Shown here one piece after another: positions 43,369 to 52,436 of a stretch of 64,000 bases of DNA (positions within the stretch are counted from its first letter, which is position 1; the number at the start of each line of letters is the position of its first letter). Below the pieces are notes generated by a model that was given only the letters and a program-made list of their open reading frames with translations, had not been told where the DNA came from and did not search any database. The stretch comes from Bradyrhizobium aeschynomenes (GTDB lineage Bacteria > Pseudomonadota > Alphaproteobacteria > Rhizobiales > Xanthobacteraceae): positions 1 through 64,000 of the forward strand of contig NZ_JABFDM010000020.1 in the NCBI RefSeq assembly GCF_013178945.1, read 5' to 3'. A program made the translations under genes and the position numbers.

Positions 43369-44328
43369 TCATTGCATGCGGCGCGCGGCACTTGCATTGA
43401 GCGCTGCGACGCGATTCTGCCAGAAGGCACTTGCAGTTCCGAACACGTTATAGCCGACGTGCGCGGACACCTTGATGCGGTCGAGGATCGACAGCTCGGT
43501 CACGGTCTCGAAACGGCCGCTCGCGGGGTCGTAGACCATCAGCTGCATCGGCGTCTGGTCGAGGATGTAGCGCGAGACCGTATGATTCCGGTCCTGCCCG
43601 TGCTCCTCACACAGGATCATGCTGTCGGTCGCGAGCAGCCGCGCCCCACCCTTGATCGCCTCGATCTCGACGCCCTCGACGTCGAGCTTGATCAGGTACT
43701 TGCCTGACGCCGCGACCTTGCCGTCGTCGATGAGGTCGTCGAGCGCCATCACCGGCACCCGCTCGCCCCCGGCACTGTCGCCGGCGATGCTGAAGGCCTC
43801 GTGCTTGGTGCCCGTCAGGTGAGCGACGCCCCGGCGTTCGCCGATCGCGCACTTTATGACCTCGAAGCGGCCGCCATTGATCTTCGAATTGTTGGCGAGC
43901 TTGGCGAAGTTCGCCGACGACGGCTCGATCGCGATCGCCTTGTGCGACCCGTAGGGCGCGCTCGACACCAGCACCGACCAGTAGCCGTAATTGGCGCCGC
44001 CATCGATGAAAGTATAGTCGACATCGACCGTACCGAGGAACAGCAGCTCGAGCTCGTCCTCATAGTGATAGGCGCGGTTGAGCAGCTTGCTCCAATAGCC
44101 GTCGCCATAGGGAAACTCGAACACCGCATCCGGGTTGAGCCTCACCGCGATGTCGCGCTCGGGCAGCGCGAGGCGCAGCAGGTTGGCGCAGCGGTTGTAG
44201 CCGCGATGCGAGAAGTGCGAGGAGATCTTCGAGCCGGTGGACAGCGCCAATGCAGCCGTGCGCTCCCAGAGGTTCGCTCCTTCGAGCGCTCCGGAAGCAC
44301 GATCGAACTGGATCGGCGCATGGCCCAT
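43369..44328 (-). CDS. FkbM-family SAM-dependent methyltransferase inserted in the nuo operon
   Basis: The product has 319 residues from the ATG at 44328, sharing one base with the nuoD stop (TGATG), so it is coupled to nuoD. A longer frame to 44457 lies inside nuoD. The FkbM-type Rossmann fold includes the motif I loop FIDGGANYGYWSVLVSS (residues about 107-123), an AIAIEPSSANFAKLANN acidic loop for SAM, and KLDVEGVEIEAIKGG, the usual FkbM marker. Such enzymes methylate sugars, glycolipids or small molecules. It separates nuoD from nuoE, which usually adjoin. Its role in respiration is unproven; it may be a passenger. GC and codon use resemble the neighbours. Confidence 0.85.
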   Translation of the reverse strand: MGHAPIQFDRASGALEGANLWERTAALALSTGSKISSHFSHRGYNRCANLLRLALPERDIAVRLNPDAVFEFPYGDGYWSKLLNRAYHYEDELELLFLGTVDVDYTFIDGGANYGYWSVLVSSAPYGSHKAIAIEPSSANFAKLANNSKINGGRFEVIKCAIGERRGVAHLTGTKHEAFSIAGDSAGGERVPVMALDDLIDDGKVAASGKYLIKLDVEGVEIEAIKGGARLLATDSMILCEEHGQDRNHTVSRYILDQTPMQLMVYDPASGRFETVTELSILDRIKVSAHVGYNVFGTASAFWQNRVAALNASAARRMQ

Positions 44329-45524
44329 CAGCGATCCACCTCTCCGAACACGATGTCGAGCGAGCCGAGGATGGCCGAGACGTCGGCCAGCAGATGGCCG
44401 CGGCACAGGAAGTCCATCGCCTGCAGATGGGCGAAGCCCGGCGCGCGGATCTTGCACTTGTAGGGCTTATTGGTGCCGTCGGAGACCAGATAGACGCCGA
44501 ACTCGCCTTTCGGCGCCTCGACGGCCGCGTAGATCTCGCCGGGCGGAACGTGAAAGCCCTCGGTGTAGAGTTTGAAGTGATGAATCAGCGCTTCCATCGA
44601 GCGCTTCATCTCGCCACGACGCGGCGGCGAGATCTTGTTGTCGGTAATCAGCACCGGCCCCTGCCCGTCAGGCGCGCGCAGCTTCTGAATGCACTGCTTC
44701 ATGATGCGCACGGACTGGCGCATCTCTTCCATACGGATCAGATAGCGGTCGTAGCAGTCGCCGTTCTTGCCGATCGGAATATCGAACTCCATCTCGGCGT
44801 AGACGTCGTAGGGCTGCGACTTGCGCAGATCCCAGGCCGCGCCGGAGCCGCGCACCATGACGCCGGAGAAACCCCACTCCCAGGCCTGCTTCAGGGTGAC
44901 GACGCCGATGTCGACGTTGCGCTGCTTGAAGATACGGTTGCCGGTGAGCAGCTGGTCGAGATCGTCGACCACCTTCAGGAACGGATCGCAGAAGGCGTCG
45001 ATGTCGTCGATCAGCTTCGTCGGCAGGTCCTGGTGAACGCCGCCGATGCGGAAGTAGTTGGCGTGCATGCGCGAGCCGGAGGCGCGCTCATAGAACACCA
45101 TCAGCTTCTCGCGCTCCTCGAAGCCCCACAGCGGCGGGGTCAGCGCGCCGACATCCATCGCCTGCGTGGTGACGTTGAGCAGATGCGACAGCAGGCGACC
45201 GATCTCGGAATACAGCACGCGGATCAGTTGGCCACGGCGCGGCACCTCGATCCCGAGCAGGCGCTCGGCTGCGAGGCAGAACGCATGCTCCTGGTTCATC
45301 GGCGCGACGTAGTCGAGTCGATCGAAGTAAGGCATCGCCTGCAGATAGGTCTTGGTCTCGATCAGCTTCTCGGTGCCGCGATGCAGCAGGCCGATATGCG
45401 GATCGACGCGCTCGACGACCTCGCCGTCCAACTCCAAGACCAGACGCAACACACCGTGCGCCGCCGGATGCTGCGGCCCGAAGTTGATCGTGAAGTTGCG
45501 GAGTGCCGGGCTCTGCTCGTTCAT
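44328..45524 (-). CDS. nuoD: NADH-quinone oxidoreductase subunit D
   Basis: The product has 398 residues from the ATG at 45524, preceded by GGGAGCG. A GTG at 45542 that overlaps the nuoC stop would add six residues. The conserved start LRNFTINFGPQHPAAHGVLR contains the quinone-binding His region. RMHANYFRIGGVHQDLP and WGFSGVMVRGSGAAWDLR are further signatures of the 49-kDa family. It forms the quinone pocket with NuoB. The methyltransferase gene follows at once. Confidence 0.96.
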   Translation of the reverse strand: MNEQSPALRNFTINFGPQHPAAHGVLRLVLELDGEVVERVDPHIGLLHRGTEKLIETKTYLQAMPYFDRLDYVAPMNQEHAFCLAAERLLGIEVPRRGQLIRVLYSEIGRLLSHLLNVTTQAMDVGALTPPLWGFEEREKLMVFYERASGSRMHANYFRIGGVHQDLPTKLIDDIDAFCDPFLKVVDDLDQLLTGNRIFKQRNVDIGVVTLKQAWEWGFSGVMVRGSGAAWDLRKSQPYDVYAEMEFDIPIGKNGDCYDRYLIRMEEMRQSVRIMKQCIQKLRAPDGQGPVLITDNKISPPRRGEMKRSMEALIHHFKLYTEGFHVPPGEIYAAVEAPKGEFGVYLVSDGTNKPYKCKIRAPGFAHLQAMDFLCRGHLLADVSAILGSLDIVFGEVDR

Positions 45525-45538
45525 GCTCGCGCTCCCAC

Positions 45539-46144
45539 TCACTTCGTCGCTTTCTCATCGCCCGGCAGCGGATAGTCCGCGCCTTCCCAGGGCGAGAGAA
45601 AATCGAACTTGCGGAATTCCTGGTTGAGCCGGACGGGCTCGTAGATCACCCGCTTCTCCTGGTCGTCGTAGCGCACCTCGACGAAGCCCGTGGTCGGGAA
45701 GTCCTTGCGCAACGGATGGCCGTCGAAGCCGTAGTCGGTGAGGATCCGGCGCATATCGGGATGACCGACGAAGATCACGCCGTAGAGATCGTAGGCCTCG
45801 CGCTCGAACCAATCGGCGCCGGGGAACACGTCGATGATCGACGGCACCTGCGTGGTCTCGTCGGCCTCGGCCTTGAGCCGGATGCGCGTGTTCAGCGTCG
45901 GCGACAGGAAGTGATAGACCACCTCGAACCGCTTCGCGCGCTCCGGGTAGTCGACTGCGGTAATGTCCGTGAAGTTGATGAACCGGCAGCCGGGGTCATC
46001 GCGTAGATACTTCACGATCTCGACGATCCGGGCGGGCTCCACGGTCACCGTGAGCTGGTTGAAAGCGACCGAATGGCCGATCGCCGCGCCCGGGAGCGCA
46101 CTCACGATCGTCTGCCCAAGGGCCTCGAGCCTGCCGTCGTCCAT
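45539..46144 (-). CDS. nuoC: NADH-quinone oxidoreductase subunit C
   Basis: The product has 201 residues. The 30-kDa-type signature DWFEREAYDLYGVIFVGHPDMRRIL is clear from its parts ADWFEREAYDLYG and GHPDMRRILTD. The protein also has DYPERAKRFEVVYHFLS. It is separate from nuoD, not the fused NuoCD of enterobacteria. It lies 12 bp after nuoB. Confidence 0.96.
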   Translation of the reverse strand: MDDGRLEALGQTIVSALPGAAIGHSVAFNQLTVTVEPARIVEIVKYLRDDPGCRFINFTDITAVDYPERAKRFEVVYHFLSPTLNTRIRLKAEADETTQVPSIIDVFPGADWFEREAYDLYGVIFVGHPDMRRILTDYGFDGHPLRKDFPTTGFVEVRYDDQEKRVIYEPVRLNQEFRKFDFLSPWEGADYPLPGDEKATK

Positions 46145-46156
46145 AACGAAAAACCT

Positions 46157-46744
46157 TCAGCGTTCGATGGTGCCGGTGCGCCGGATCTTCTTCTGCAAGA
46201 GCAGAACACCGTACAGCAGCGCTTCCGCGGTCGGCGGACAGCCGGGCACATAGATGTCAATGGGAACGATACGGTCGCAGCCGCGGACCACAGAATAGGA
46301 ATAGTGGTAGTAGCCTCCGCCATTGGCGCAGGACCCCATCGAGATGACGTAGCGCGGTTCCGGCATCTGGTCGTAGACCTTGCGCAGCGCCGGGGCCATC
46401 TTGTTGGTCAGGGTGCCCGCGACGATCATCACGTCCGACTGGCGCGGCGAAGCGCGCGGCGCGAAGCCGAAGCGCTCGACGTCGTAGCGCGGCATCGAGA
46501 CCTGCATCATCTCGACGGCGCAGCAGGCCAGGCCGAACGTCATCCACATCAGCGAGCCGGTGCGGGCCCAGGTGATGAGATCGTCAGCGGTGGCGACGAA
46601 GAATCCCTTGTCCGACAGCTCGTGCCTGACCTCGAGGAAATACGGGTCGTTGGCACCGATCGGCCTGCCGGTCGCGGGATCGAGAATGCCCTTGGGGGCC
46701 GGTGCGATCACCGGACCGGAGGACGGGGTCGGGCTCAATCCCAT
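46157..46744 (-). CDS. nuoB: NADH-quinone oxidoreductase subunit B
   Basis: The product has 195 residues. The N2 cluster ligands are seen as FGLACCAVEMMQ (two adjacent Cys), MGSCANGGGYYHYSYSV and VPGCPPTAEALLYG. A Pro-rich N-terminal extension of about 25 residues precedes the conserved FLEVRHELSDKGF region. It hands electrons to quinone. It overlaps the 3' end of nuoA by 10 bp. Confidence 0.97.
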   Translation of the reverse strand: MGLSPTPSSGPVIAPAPKGILDPATGRPIGANDPYFLEVRHELSDKGFFVATADDLITWARTGSLMWMTFGLACCAVEMMQVSMPRYDVERFGFAPRASPRQSDVMIVAGTLTNKMAPALRKVYDQMPEPRYVISMGSCANGGGYYHYSYSVVRGCDRIVPIDIYVPGCPPTAEALLYGVLLLQKKIRRTGTIER

Positions 46745-47100
46745 TCAAGCGCGCCTTTCTTCCATTCGTAGGCAAACCCGACCGTCAGCACGGCCAGGAA
46801 CACCAGCATCGACCAGAAGCCGGCCGCGCCGAGCTTGCCGAATGCGACTGCCCAGGGGAACAGGAAGGCGACTTCGAGGTCGAAGATGATGAAAAGGATG
46901 GCAACCAGGTAGAAGCGGACGTCGAACTTCATGCGGGCGTCGTCGAACGCGTTGAAGCCGCATTCGTACGCGGAGAGCTTCTCGGGATCGGGCTGCTGAT
47001 AGGCGACCAGGAACGGCGCGATCAGCAGCACCACCCCGATGATGGCCGCGACACCTATGAAGACGACGAGGGGGAGATAGTTCTGAAGGATGCCGGTCAT
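46735..47100 (-). CDS. nuoA: NADH-quinone oxidoreductase subunit A
   Basis: The product has 121 residues from the ATG at 47100 (MTGILQNYLPLVVFIGV); an in-frame extension to 47289 is not conserved and has no signal. Three TM helices are predicted: about 7-30, about 65-85 and about 90-112. The family motif KLSAYECGFNAFDDARMKFDVRFYL includes the conserved Cys of the NuoA loop. It is the first gene of the complex I operon. Confidence 0.97.
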   Translation of the reverse strand: MTGILQNYLPLVVFIGVAAIIGVVLLIAPFLVAYQQPDPEKLSAYECGFNAFDDARMKFDVRFYLVAILFIIFDLEVAFLFPWAVAFGKLGAAGFWSMLVFLAVLTVGFAYEWKKGALEWD

Positions 47101-47726
47101 CGGCGCCACTTTCCTCTGCGGTTTCGGTGCAAACCGCAGACTCGCTGCATTGGAATTGGTCGAAGCCTTAGCGCAGCGCACCAAGCCGCGCAAGACGAGC
47201 CGTCTCGCCACCGTCATCCCTCCCCACATTGCGGAGTGCCGGACACACAGCAGCCCGTGGCAAGGCCAGGACGCGCGCGCGGCCGGCATCGCAGACCCGC
47301 AGCAATACGGTGTCGCATGTCACGTCGACCAACGCTGAAGGGCAGCGGTCGCAAGCACGCACGGCGTTGTGCGCAGGCCAGAGCTGGGCGGAAACGGGCT
47401 GCGGTGCGGCGATCGAGCGGGAGCGACTGATCGCGATTGGGGCTATCGTCCGATACGCAACCGCTATCGGCCAGATGGTCGCCGTCGGCCGCCGAATCAA
47501 GGTCATCGACAACACGGAGCCGTGACAGCTATGGCCCGGCTCGACCGTGGCCGAGGCCAGACCGAACGCCCGTCGTTCCGCCCCACCGCGCCGCTTACTC
47601 CCGATTGCCGCACGGAGCGCTGCAACCGATGAAACCATTTTGAGGAAACCAAGAAACCGGATCGAAACAAAGCGAAGGTACACATCCCGGCAACAAAGTG
47701 GCGCTCTGAGACGCCGGGAGGCTGAC
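47101..47726. other. Intergenic region upstream of nuoA and of the 47727 gene
   Basis: About 626 bases between divergent genes. Frames here have no ribosome sites, no recognised motif and codon use typical of shadow frames in a GC-rich genome. The region must contain the nuo promoter (minus strand) and the promoter of the 66-residue gene (plus strand). I cannot place either with confidence. Confidence 0.5.
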
Positions 47727-47927
47727 ATGAACCACTCGATCCATTCCGCAGACCGCTCGACCCATCTGAAGATCGTGGTCGTGGCCCTCATCGCCGGCAT
47801 CGCCGTGACCGCGTTCGGGATCGCGGCCCGGACCAATGCCGACTACAGCCAGACGGCCTCGCATGCGCCGGTCAAGGCCGGCAAGCCGGTCGTCGTGACC
47901 AGTTCCAACGGCTCTATGGTGCGTTGA
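47727..47927 (+). CDS. Small single-TM membrane protein, conserved type in Bradyrhizobium
   Basis: The product has 66 residues. The ATG at 47727 follows a strong CCGGGAGGCT ribosome site. The N-terminus MNHSIHSADRSTHLK is polar, one TM segment spans about 16-33 (IVVVALIAGIAVTAFGIA), and the tail KAGKPVVVTSSNGSMVR is probably periplasmic. I recall similar short proteins in Bradyrhizobium but no function for them. It has its own terminator at 47969-47992 and is therefore probably a monocistronic gene. Confidence 0.75.
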   Translation: MNHSIHSADRSTHLKIVVVALIAGIAVTAFGIAARTNADYSQTASHAPVKAGKPVVVTSSNGSMVR

Positions 47928-47968
47928 GCGTCGAGGGCGCCGCGCCGATCAGCTTCGGATGCCCATCG

Positions 47969-47992
47969 GGCCGCCCTCGTGGCGGCCTTTTT
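47969..47992 (+). terminator. Rho-independent terminator of the 47727-47927 gene
   Basis: GGCCGCC (47969-47975) pairs with GGCGGCC (47981-47987) over CTCGT and is followed by five T's (47988-47992) on the plus strand. It lies 41 bp after the stop. Confidence 0.85.
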
Positions 47993-48137
47993 CGTGGGCG
48001 CCGCCCGCCCGAGGTCGCATCGCACGCGCCGCACCCGCCGCGCAGTGGCAGCCTTGTCGAGGACCAGACGGACGCGGATGCGCAAGACGTTGCGCACTGG
48101 AAACAAGATCGGGCTGAGGGAGATGAGCCATCTGAAA

Positions 48138-48214
<77 letters not shown>

Positions 48215-48622
48215 GTGATCGCGAAATCCGCGGAGGAGTGCGACTTAAAGGGGCGATGTTTCGAAGTCAAGGACAATGAAACCGATTTGTGAGAAGTCGT
48301 TGATGAGCCCCCAACAGACCCAACCAGTCACGCCAGCCGAGGCATGTGTCGGCAGGCATTGGAGGGACAGAGAGACAGGTGAAAGCCTCTCCGAATCGGA
48401 CCATGTTCGACAAGGCGCTCGCTTCCGCTCCGGAGCGCGAGGAAGCTCGCCAAGTCTCGTCCCGTTCTGAACCCAAGATCGCCATTGGTGCGCCGGGACT
48501 TTCTACCCGCGGTGTGACACATTAACGGCTGCTGCGCAGATCTGGTATGTGGTATACGCAAGTTGATATATTAGTATGTTTGCTATGACGGTAACATAAT
48601 CCTTCCGACTTTCGTGGTGCTC
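48215..48622. other. Intergenic region between tRNA-Asp and pepT
   Basis: About 400 bases. The left part (48230-48480) has no supported gene. The right part (48535-48605) is markedly A/T-rich, as expected for the pepT promoter, but no clear -35/-10 pair at the right spacing could be assigned. Confidence 0.45.
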
Positions 48623-49879
48623 ATGTCCGACACGCCGCTCTGCTTCACCCACTCCGTCCTCGACCGGTTCCTCCGCTATGTCGTGATCGACACCCAGTCC
48701 GATCCGACTTCGCCGACATGCCCTTCCACCATCAAGCAGAAGAATCTCGGTCGGCTGCTCGCGGCCGAGCTGCAGGCGATGGGGCTGTCCGATGCTCATC
48801 TCGACGAGCACGGCTACGTCTATGCGACGATCCCGGCGACGACGGACAAGCGGGTGCCCGTGATCTGCTTCTGCTCGCACATGGACACCTCGCCCGACTG
48901 CTCGGGCGCCGACGTGAAGCCGCAGATCGTCCGCAACTATCAGGGCGGCGACATCGTCCTGCCGGGCGACTCCAGCCAGGTGATCCGTCCGGGCGAGCAC
49001 CCGGCGCTGAAGGACCAGATCGGCAACGATCTCGTCACCTCGGACGGCACGACCCTGCTCGGCGCCGACAACAAGGCCGGCATCGCCGAGATCATGGACG
49101 CGGCGCAATTCCTGCTGAGCAATCCCCAGATCAAGCACGGCACGATCAAGATCCTGTTCACGCCGGATGAGGAGATCGGGCGCGGCGTCGACCGGGTCGA
49201 CCTGAAGAAGCTCGGTGCCGATTTCGGCTACACGATGGACGGCGAGACCGCGGGGAATATCGAGGACGAGACCTTCTCCGCCGACGGCGCGACCATCACC
49301 ATCACCGGCGTCAGCGCCCATCCCGGCTTTGCCAAGGGCAAGATCGAGCACGCCATCAAGATTGCATCGGCCATCGTCGATCGCCTGCCGAAGGACACCT
49401 GCTCGCCGGAAACGACCGAGGGCAAGGAGGGCTTTCTGCATCCAGTCGGGATCTCCGGCACGCTGGAGCAGGCACGGCTCGATTTCATCGTGCGTGATTT
49501 CAGCGAACAGGGATTGCGGCAGAAGGAGGCGCTGCTGGAGGATGTCGTCAGGGACGTCATGACGAACTATCCGCATTCCAGCTACCGGATGGAGGTCCGG
49601 CAGCAATACCGCAACATGAAGGAGGTCATCGATCTACATCCCGAGATCGTGACCTATGCCGAGGACGCGATCCGGCGCGCCGGGCTGACACCGGTGCGCA
49701 CCTCGATCCGTGGCGGCACCGACGGCTCGCGGCTGTCCTTCATGGGGCTGCCCTGCCCCAACATCTTCGCGGGCGAGCACGCCTTCCACTCGCGGCAGGA
49801 GTGGGTCAGCGTCCGCGACATGGAGAAGGCAGTGCAGACCATCGTCCATCTGGCAATGATCTGGGAGGAGCGCTCCTGA
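48623..49879 (+). CDS. pepT: Peptidase T (tripeptide aminopeptidase)
   Basis: The product has 418 residues from the ATG at 48623; two GTG codons at 48614 and 48617 are alternatives. It is an M20 family two-zinc aminopeptidase. His86 and the catalytic Asp are in SHMDTSPD, the bridging Asp is in LLGADNKAGIAEIMDA, and Glu-Glu is in TPDEEIGRGVD. The second domain reads SADGATITITGVSAHPGFAKG (dimerisation domain). The C-terminal His ligand is in AGEHAFHSRQEWV. It removes N-terminal residues from tripeptides in the cytoplasm. It is flanked by a convergent methyltransferase gene. Confidence 0.95.
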   Translation: MSDTPLCFTHSVLDRFLRYVVIDTQSDPTSPTCPSTIKQKNLGRLLAAELQAMGLSDAHLDEHGYVYATIPATTDKRVPVICFCSHMDTSPDCSGADVKPQIVRNYQGGDIVLPGDSSQVIRPGEHPALKDQIGNDLVTSDGTTLLGADNKAGIAEIMDAAQFLLSNPQIKHGTIKILFTPDEEIGRGVDRVDLKKLGADFGYTMDGETAGNIEDETFSADGATITITGVSAHPGFAKGKIEHAIKIASAIVDRLPKDTCSPETTEGKEGFLHPVGISGTLEQARLDFIVRDFSEQGLRQKEALLEDVVRDVMTNYPHSSYRMEVRQQYRNMKEVIDLHPEIVTYAEDAIRRAGLTPVRTSIRGGTDGSRLSFMGLPCPNIFAGEHAFHSRQEWVSVRDMEKAVQTIVHLAMIWEERS

Positions 49880-49897
49880 GGACAGCCCGGTACGGCC

Positions 49898-50755
49898 TCA
49901 GGCGCGCGCCGTCACCAGCCAGATCGAGCCCGGCAGCGTGACGCTGCCGCCATCCTGATGCTGCGCGAGCAGTTCGCTCACCGAGAGCCGCGCTGCCTCG
50001 CGCGTCTCCGCCGGATGCCCCTCCAGCGCGCGGCTGGCGGGGCCGATCTCGAACGCCGATTGCACGGCGGCGTCCAGCCCCTGCCCGCGCGCGATGTCGA
50101 GCGACAGCGCGTGGGCCTGCAGCGCGATGTCGGTAAAGCCGGCTTCGCCGAGGATCCGTGTCACCCGAGCCTCGGATGCGAACGCGAACGGGCCGGGATC
50201 CTCCGGCGCCATCTCCGGCAGCTTCGGGACATGGCGATACACTGCCTGCAGCGGCGCGATCATCCAGGGATTGGCCTTCGGCTCGCGCCAGCAGGCGAAC
50301 ACGATGCGGCCGCCCGGCTTCAGCGCCCGGCGCATATGGGCGAAAGACGCCGCGGGATCGGCGAAGAACATCACACCGAAGCGCGACACCAGCAGGTCGA
50401 AGCTCGCAGCCGGGAACGGATGCACGGTGGCGTCGGCCAGCACGAATTCGGTGGCAAGCCCGGCCGGCGCCACCGCGCGCGCCCGCTCCAGCATCGGCGC
50501 GGAGATGTCGACCCCGAGCACATGTCCGCCCGGGTTCACCTGCCGGGCGAGCGCGATCGAAAGACCACCGCAGCCGCAGCCGATGTCGAGGATGCGATCA
50601 CCCGGCTTTGCGGCAATGCGCTCGATCAGGATCTGCGACACCGGTGCGAGCAGGATGTCCTGCGCCTCCTGACGATCCGACCAGCGCTGGCCACCGGGCC
50701 CGTTCCAATAGGCGATCTGGTCGGCGTTGCGGTCGTCTCCTGAAGGCAATTGCAT
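49898..50755 (-). CDS. Class I SAM-dependent methyltransferase (UbiE/Methyltransf_25 type)
   Basis: The product has 285 residues from the ATG at 50755, preceded by AAGGCG; a longer frame to 50803 is possible. Motif I is ILDIGCGCGGLSIALAR (about residues 55-71), the acidic loop is LGVDISAPMLERA, and LADATVHPFPAASFDLLVSRFG followed by the LKPGGRIVFACWREP strand completes the SAM fold. The substrate is unknown. The WNGPGGQRWSDRQEAQDILL start is common in a broad rhizobial family of unannotated methyltransferases. It is convergent with pepT. Confidence 0.87.
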   Translation of the reverse strand: MQLPSGDDRNADQIAYWNGPGGQRWSDRQEAQDILLAPVSQILIERIAAKPGDRILDIGCGCGGLSIALARQVNPGGHVLGVDISAPMLERARAVAPAGLATEFVLADATVHPFPAASFDLLVSRFGVMFFADPAASFAHMRRALKPGGRIVFACWREPKANPWMIAPLQAVYRHVPKLPEMAPEDPGPFAFASEARVTRILGEAGFTDIALQAHALSLDIARGQGLDAAVQSAFEIGPASRALEGHPAETREAARLSVSELLAQHQDGGSVTLPGSIWLVTARA

Positions 50756-50976
50756 GATGCGCCTTGTCTGGTTGAGGTCATCGTGAGAGCTGGCATCGCG
50801 CATGCGCGGGTCTTGCCTGTCAAGGCACGAGCGCGCGATGTCGCGCCAACATCATACCACCGGCGTCGACAGACCAGGAGACGCCCTGGTCCTGCTGGCG
50901 TCCACGGCATCGAGATGCAATAGCGGGGGCAGAATATGGTCCCGCTCTTGCTTCGATGCCGGGCGTCAGGAGCCTC

Positions 50977-51804
50977 ATGCGCTGTCTCATCGTTGCCGAT
51001 CTTCACTACGCGTTGCCGCAGTTCGACTGGCTGGTCGCGGCAGCCGAGCATTTCGACCTGGTCGTGTTCGCGGGCGATGCGCTCGACCTCGCCTCGATCG
51101 TCGACATCCGCGCGCAGATCGTCGTCGTGAAGAAGTATCTCGGGCTGCTCGCCGCCAGGACGCGCGTGATGATCTGCTCCGGCAATCACGACCTGGAGGA
51201 GCGCAGCGCGGAAGGCGAGAAGATCGCGGCCTGGATCAGCACCGTCCGCGCACTCGGCATCGCCTCCGATGGCGACGATCTCCTGGTCGACGACATCATG
51301 TTCTCGGTCTGCCCCTGGTGGGACGGCCCGCGCGTGAAGGCCGCGATCGCGCGCCAGCTCGAAGCCGCCGCCGCACGCAGGCCCGATCGCTGGATCTGGG
51401 TGCATCACGCGCCGCCCGCCAACTCACCGGTCAGCTGGGGCGGCAAGCGCTTCTTCGGCGACACCGAGCTCGAAGGCTTCATCGCACGGCATCGGCCGGC
51501 CATGGTGATCTCCGGCCACGTCCATCAGTCGCCCTTCATCAAGGACGGCTCGTGGTTCGACCGCTTAGGGGAGACCTGGGTGTTCAACACCGGACGGCAG
51601 CCCGGACGGCCGCCGACCTACATGGTGCTCGACACCGACGAGCAGCGCGCCTTCTGGCTGGCGGCGGGGCAAGCCGAATGGATCGACCTCGCCGCGCCCC
51701 TGCAGCGCCCGGCGCAGCCGGTGACGTCAGCGCCGGACTGGCTCAGAGCCGTGGATCGGATTCCAGATCCGTTCCTGGCGCGACCTGCTGCGGCGGCAGG
51801 TTGA
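50977..51804 (+). CDS. Calcineurin-like metallophosphoesterase overlapping a cyclic-nucleotide-binding gene
   Basis: The product has 275 residues from the ATG at 50977, giving MRCLIVADLHYALPQFDW; a start at 50956 adds seven residues. Motifs in order are ADLHY, FAGDALD, CSGNHDLEE, HHAPPANS and SGHVHQSP, so both metal sites look intact. The C-terminus (about residues 255-275) is coded on the strand opposite the end of the gene at 51743-52228, a 62-bp overlap. The substrate is unknown; a cyclic-nucleotide or nucleotide phosphodiester is one possibility given the neighbour. Confidence 0.85.
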   Translation: MRCLIVADLHYALPQFDWLVAAAEHFDLVVFAGDALDLASIVDIRAQIVVVKKYLGLLAARTRVMICSGNHDLEERSAEGEKIAAWISTVRALGIASDGDDLLVDDIMFSVCPWWDGPRVKAAIARQLEAAAARRPDRWIWVHHAPPANSPVSWGGKRFFGDTELEGFIARHRPAMVISGHVHQSPFIKDGSWFDRLGETWVFNTGRQPGRPPTYMVLDTDEQRAFWLAAGQAEWIDLAAPLQRPAQPVTSAPDWLRAVDRIPDPFLARPAAAAG

Positions 51805-52228
51805 TCATGCTCTGCAGAACGTCGCCGACCATCGCGAGATGCGTGCCGTGGCCGGCATATTGCCGCTTGAGGTCGGCGAGATAGGTGTTGGCGACATTGA
51901 GACGCTGCGCCAGCATGCGGGCGATGGCGAGCGTCGCCTCGGGATTTTCGGTGAGGAAGCGCGGCGCATCCGGGATTTCGTAGATCCGGCACTCGGCCAG
52001 CGCCCGCACGGTCGCCGTGTGCGGCTGCTCCAGCAGCAGCGACATCTCGCCGAACAGCGCGCCCGGCTCGGAGACGACGGCCACCGTGGCGCCGGCCTTG
52101 ATCACCTCCAGACGTCCTTCAAGCAGGATGTAGAGATGCCCGGTGCTGTGGCCCTCCTGGAGCAGGTCGGTGCCCGCGACAATGGCGCGCTCGTGTCCGC
52201 CGGTGCAGTGGCGCAGGAAGTCGGTCAT
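51743..52228 (-). CDS. Stand-alone cyclic-nucleotide-binding domain protein
   Basis: The product has 161 residues, a Crp-type beta barrel with no DNA-binding or kinase domain. The phosphate-binding cassette is GALFGEMSLLLEQPHTATVRA. The Glu that holds the ribose (Glu61) is present, but the Arg that normally binds the cyclic phosphate is His70, so binding may be weak or altered. A C-helix (about 88-125) ends in NVANTYLADLKRQ. The tail overlaps the 3' end of the phosphoesterase gene. It may act as a regulatory or structural subunit for an unknown partner. Confidence 0.85.
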   Translation of the reverse strand: MTDFLRHCTGGHERAIVAGTDLLQEGHSTGHLYILLEGRLEVIKAGATVAVVSEPGALFGEMSLLLEQPHTATVRALAECRIYEIPDAPRFLTENPEATLAIARMLAQRLNVANTYLADLKRQYAGHGTHLAMVGDVLQSMINLPPQQVAPGTDLESDPRL

Positions 52229-52436
52229 CGGTTCGTCCGCAAAGTTTCACCACGCGAGGCTAACCGAACAACAGCCGGTCGCCACGCAAAATCATCCTGG
52301 TTCGCACCAGTTGCCGAAAAGGAATCTAAACCCTGTCTGACGCGGACATCGCCGCGCAGCTATGCCTCGCCAGGAGGCTGCGATATAGCTATGCCGCTAC
52401 CTGAAATGGTTGTCTGGATAGTGGAATGGGGGTGTG

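Noticed and set aside
44329..44457. N-terminal extension of the FkbM methyltransferase
   Set aside because: It lies in another frame of nuoD, and the residues are not protein-like for this family.
48276..48470. Short plus-strand frame before pepT
   Set aside because: No ribosome site, no motif, and shadow-like composition.
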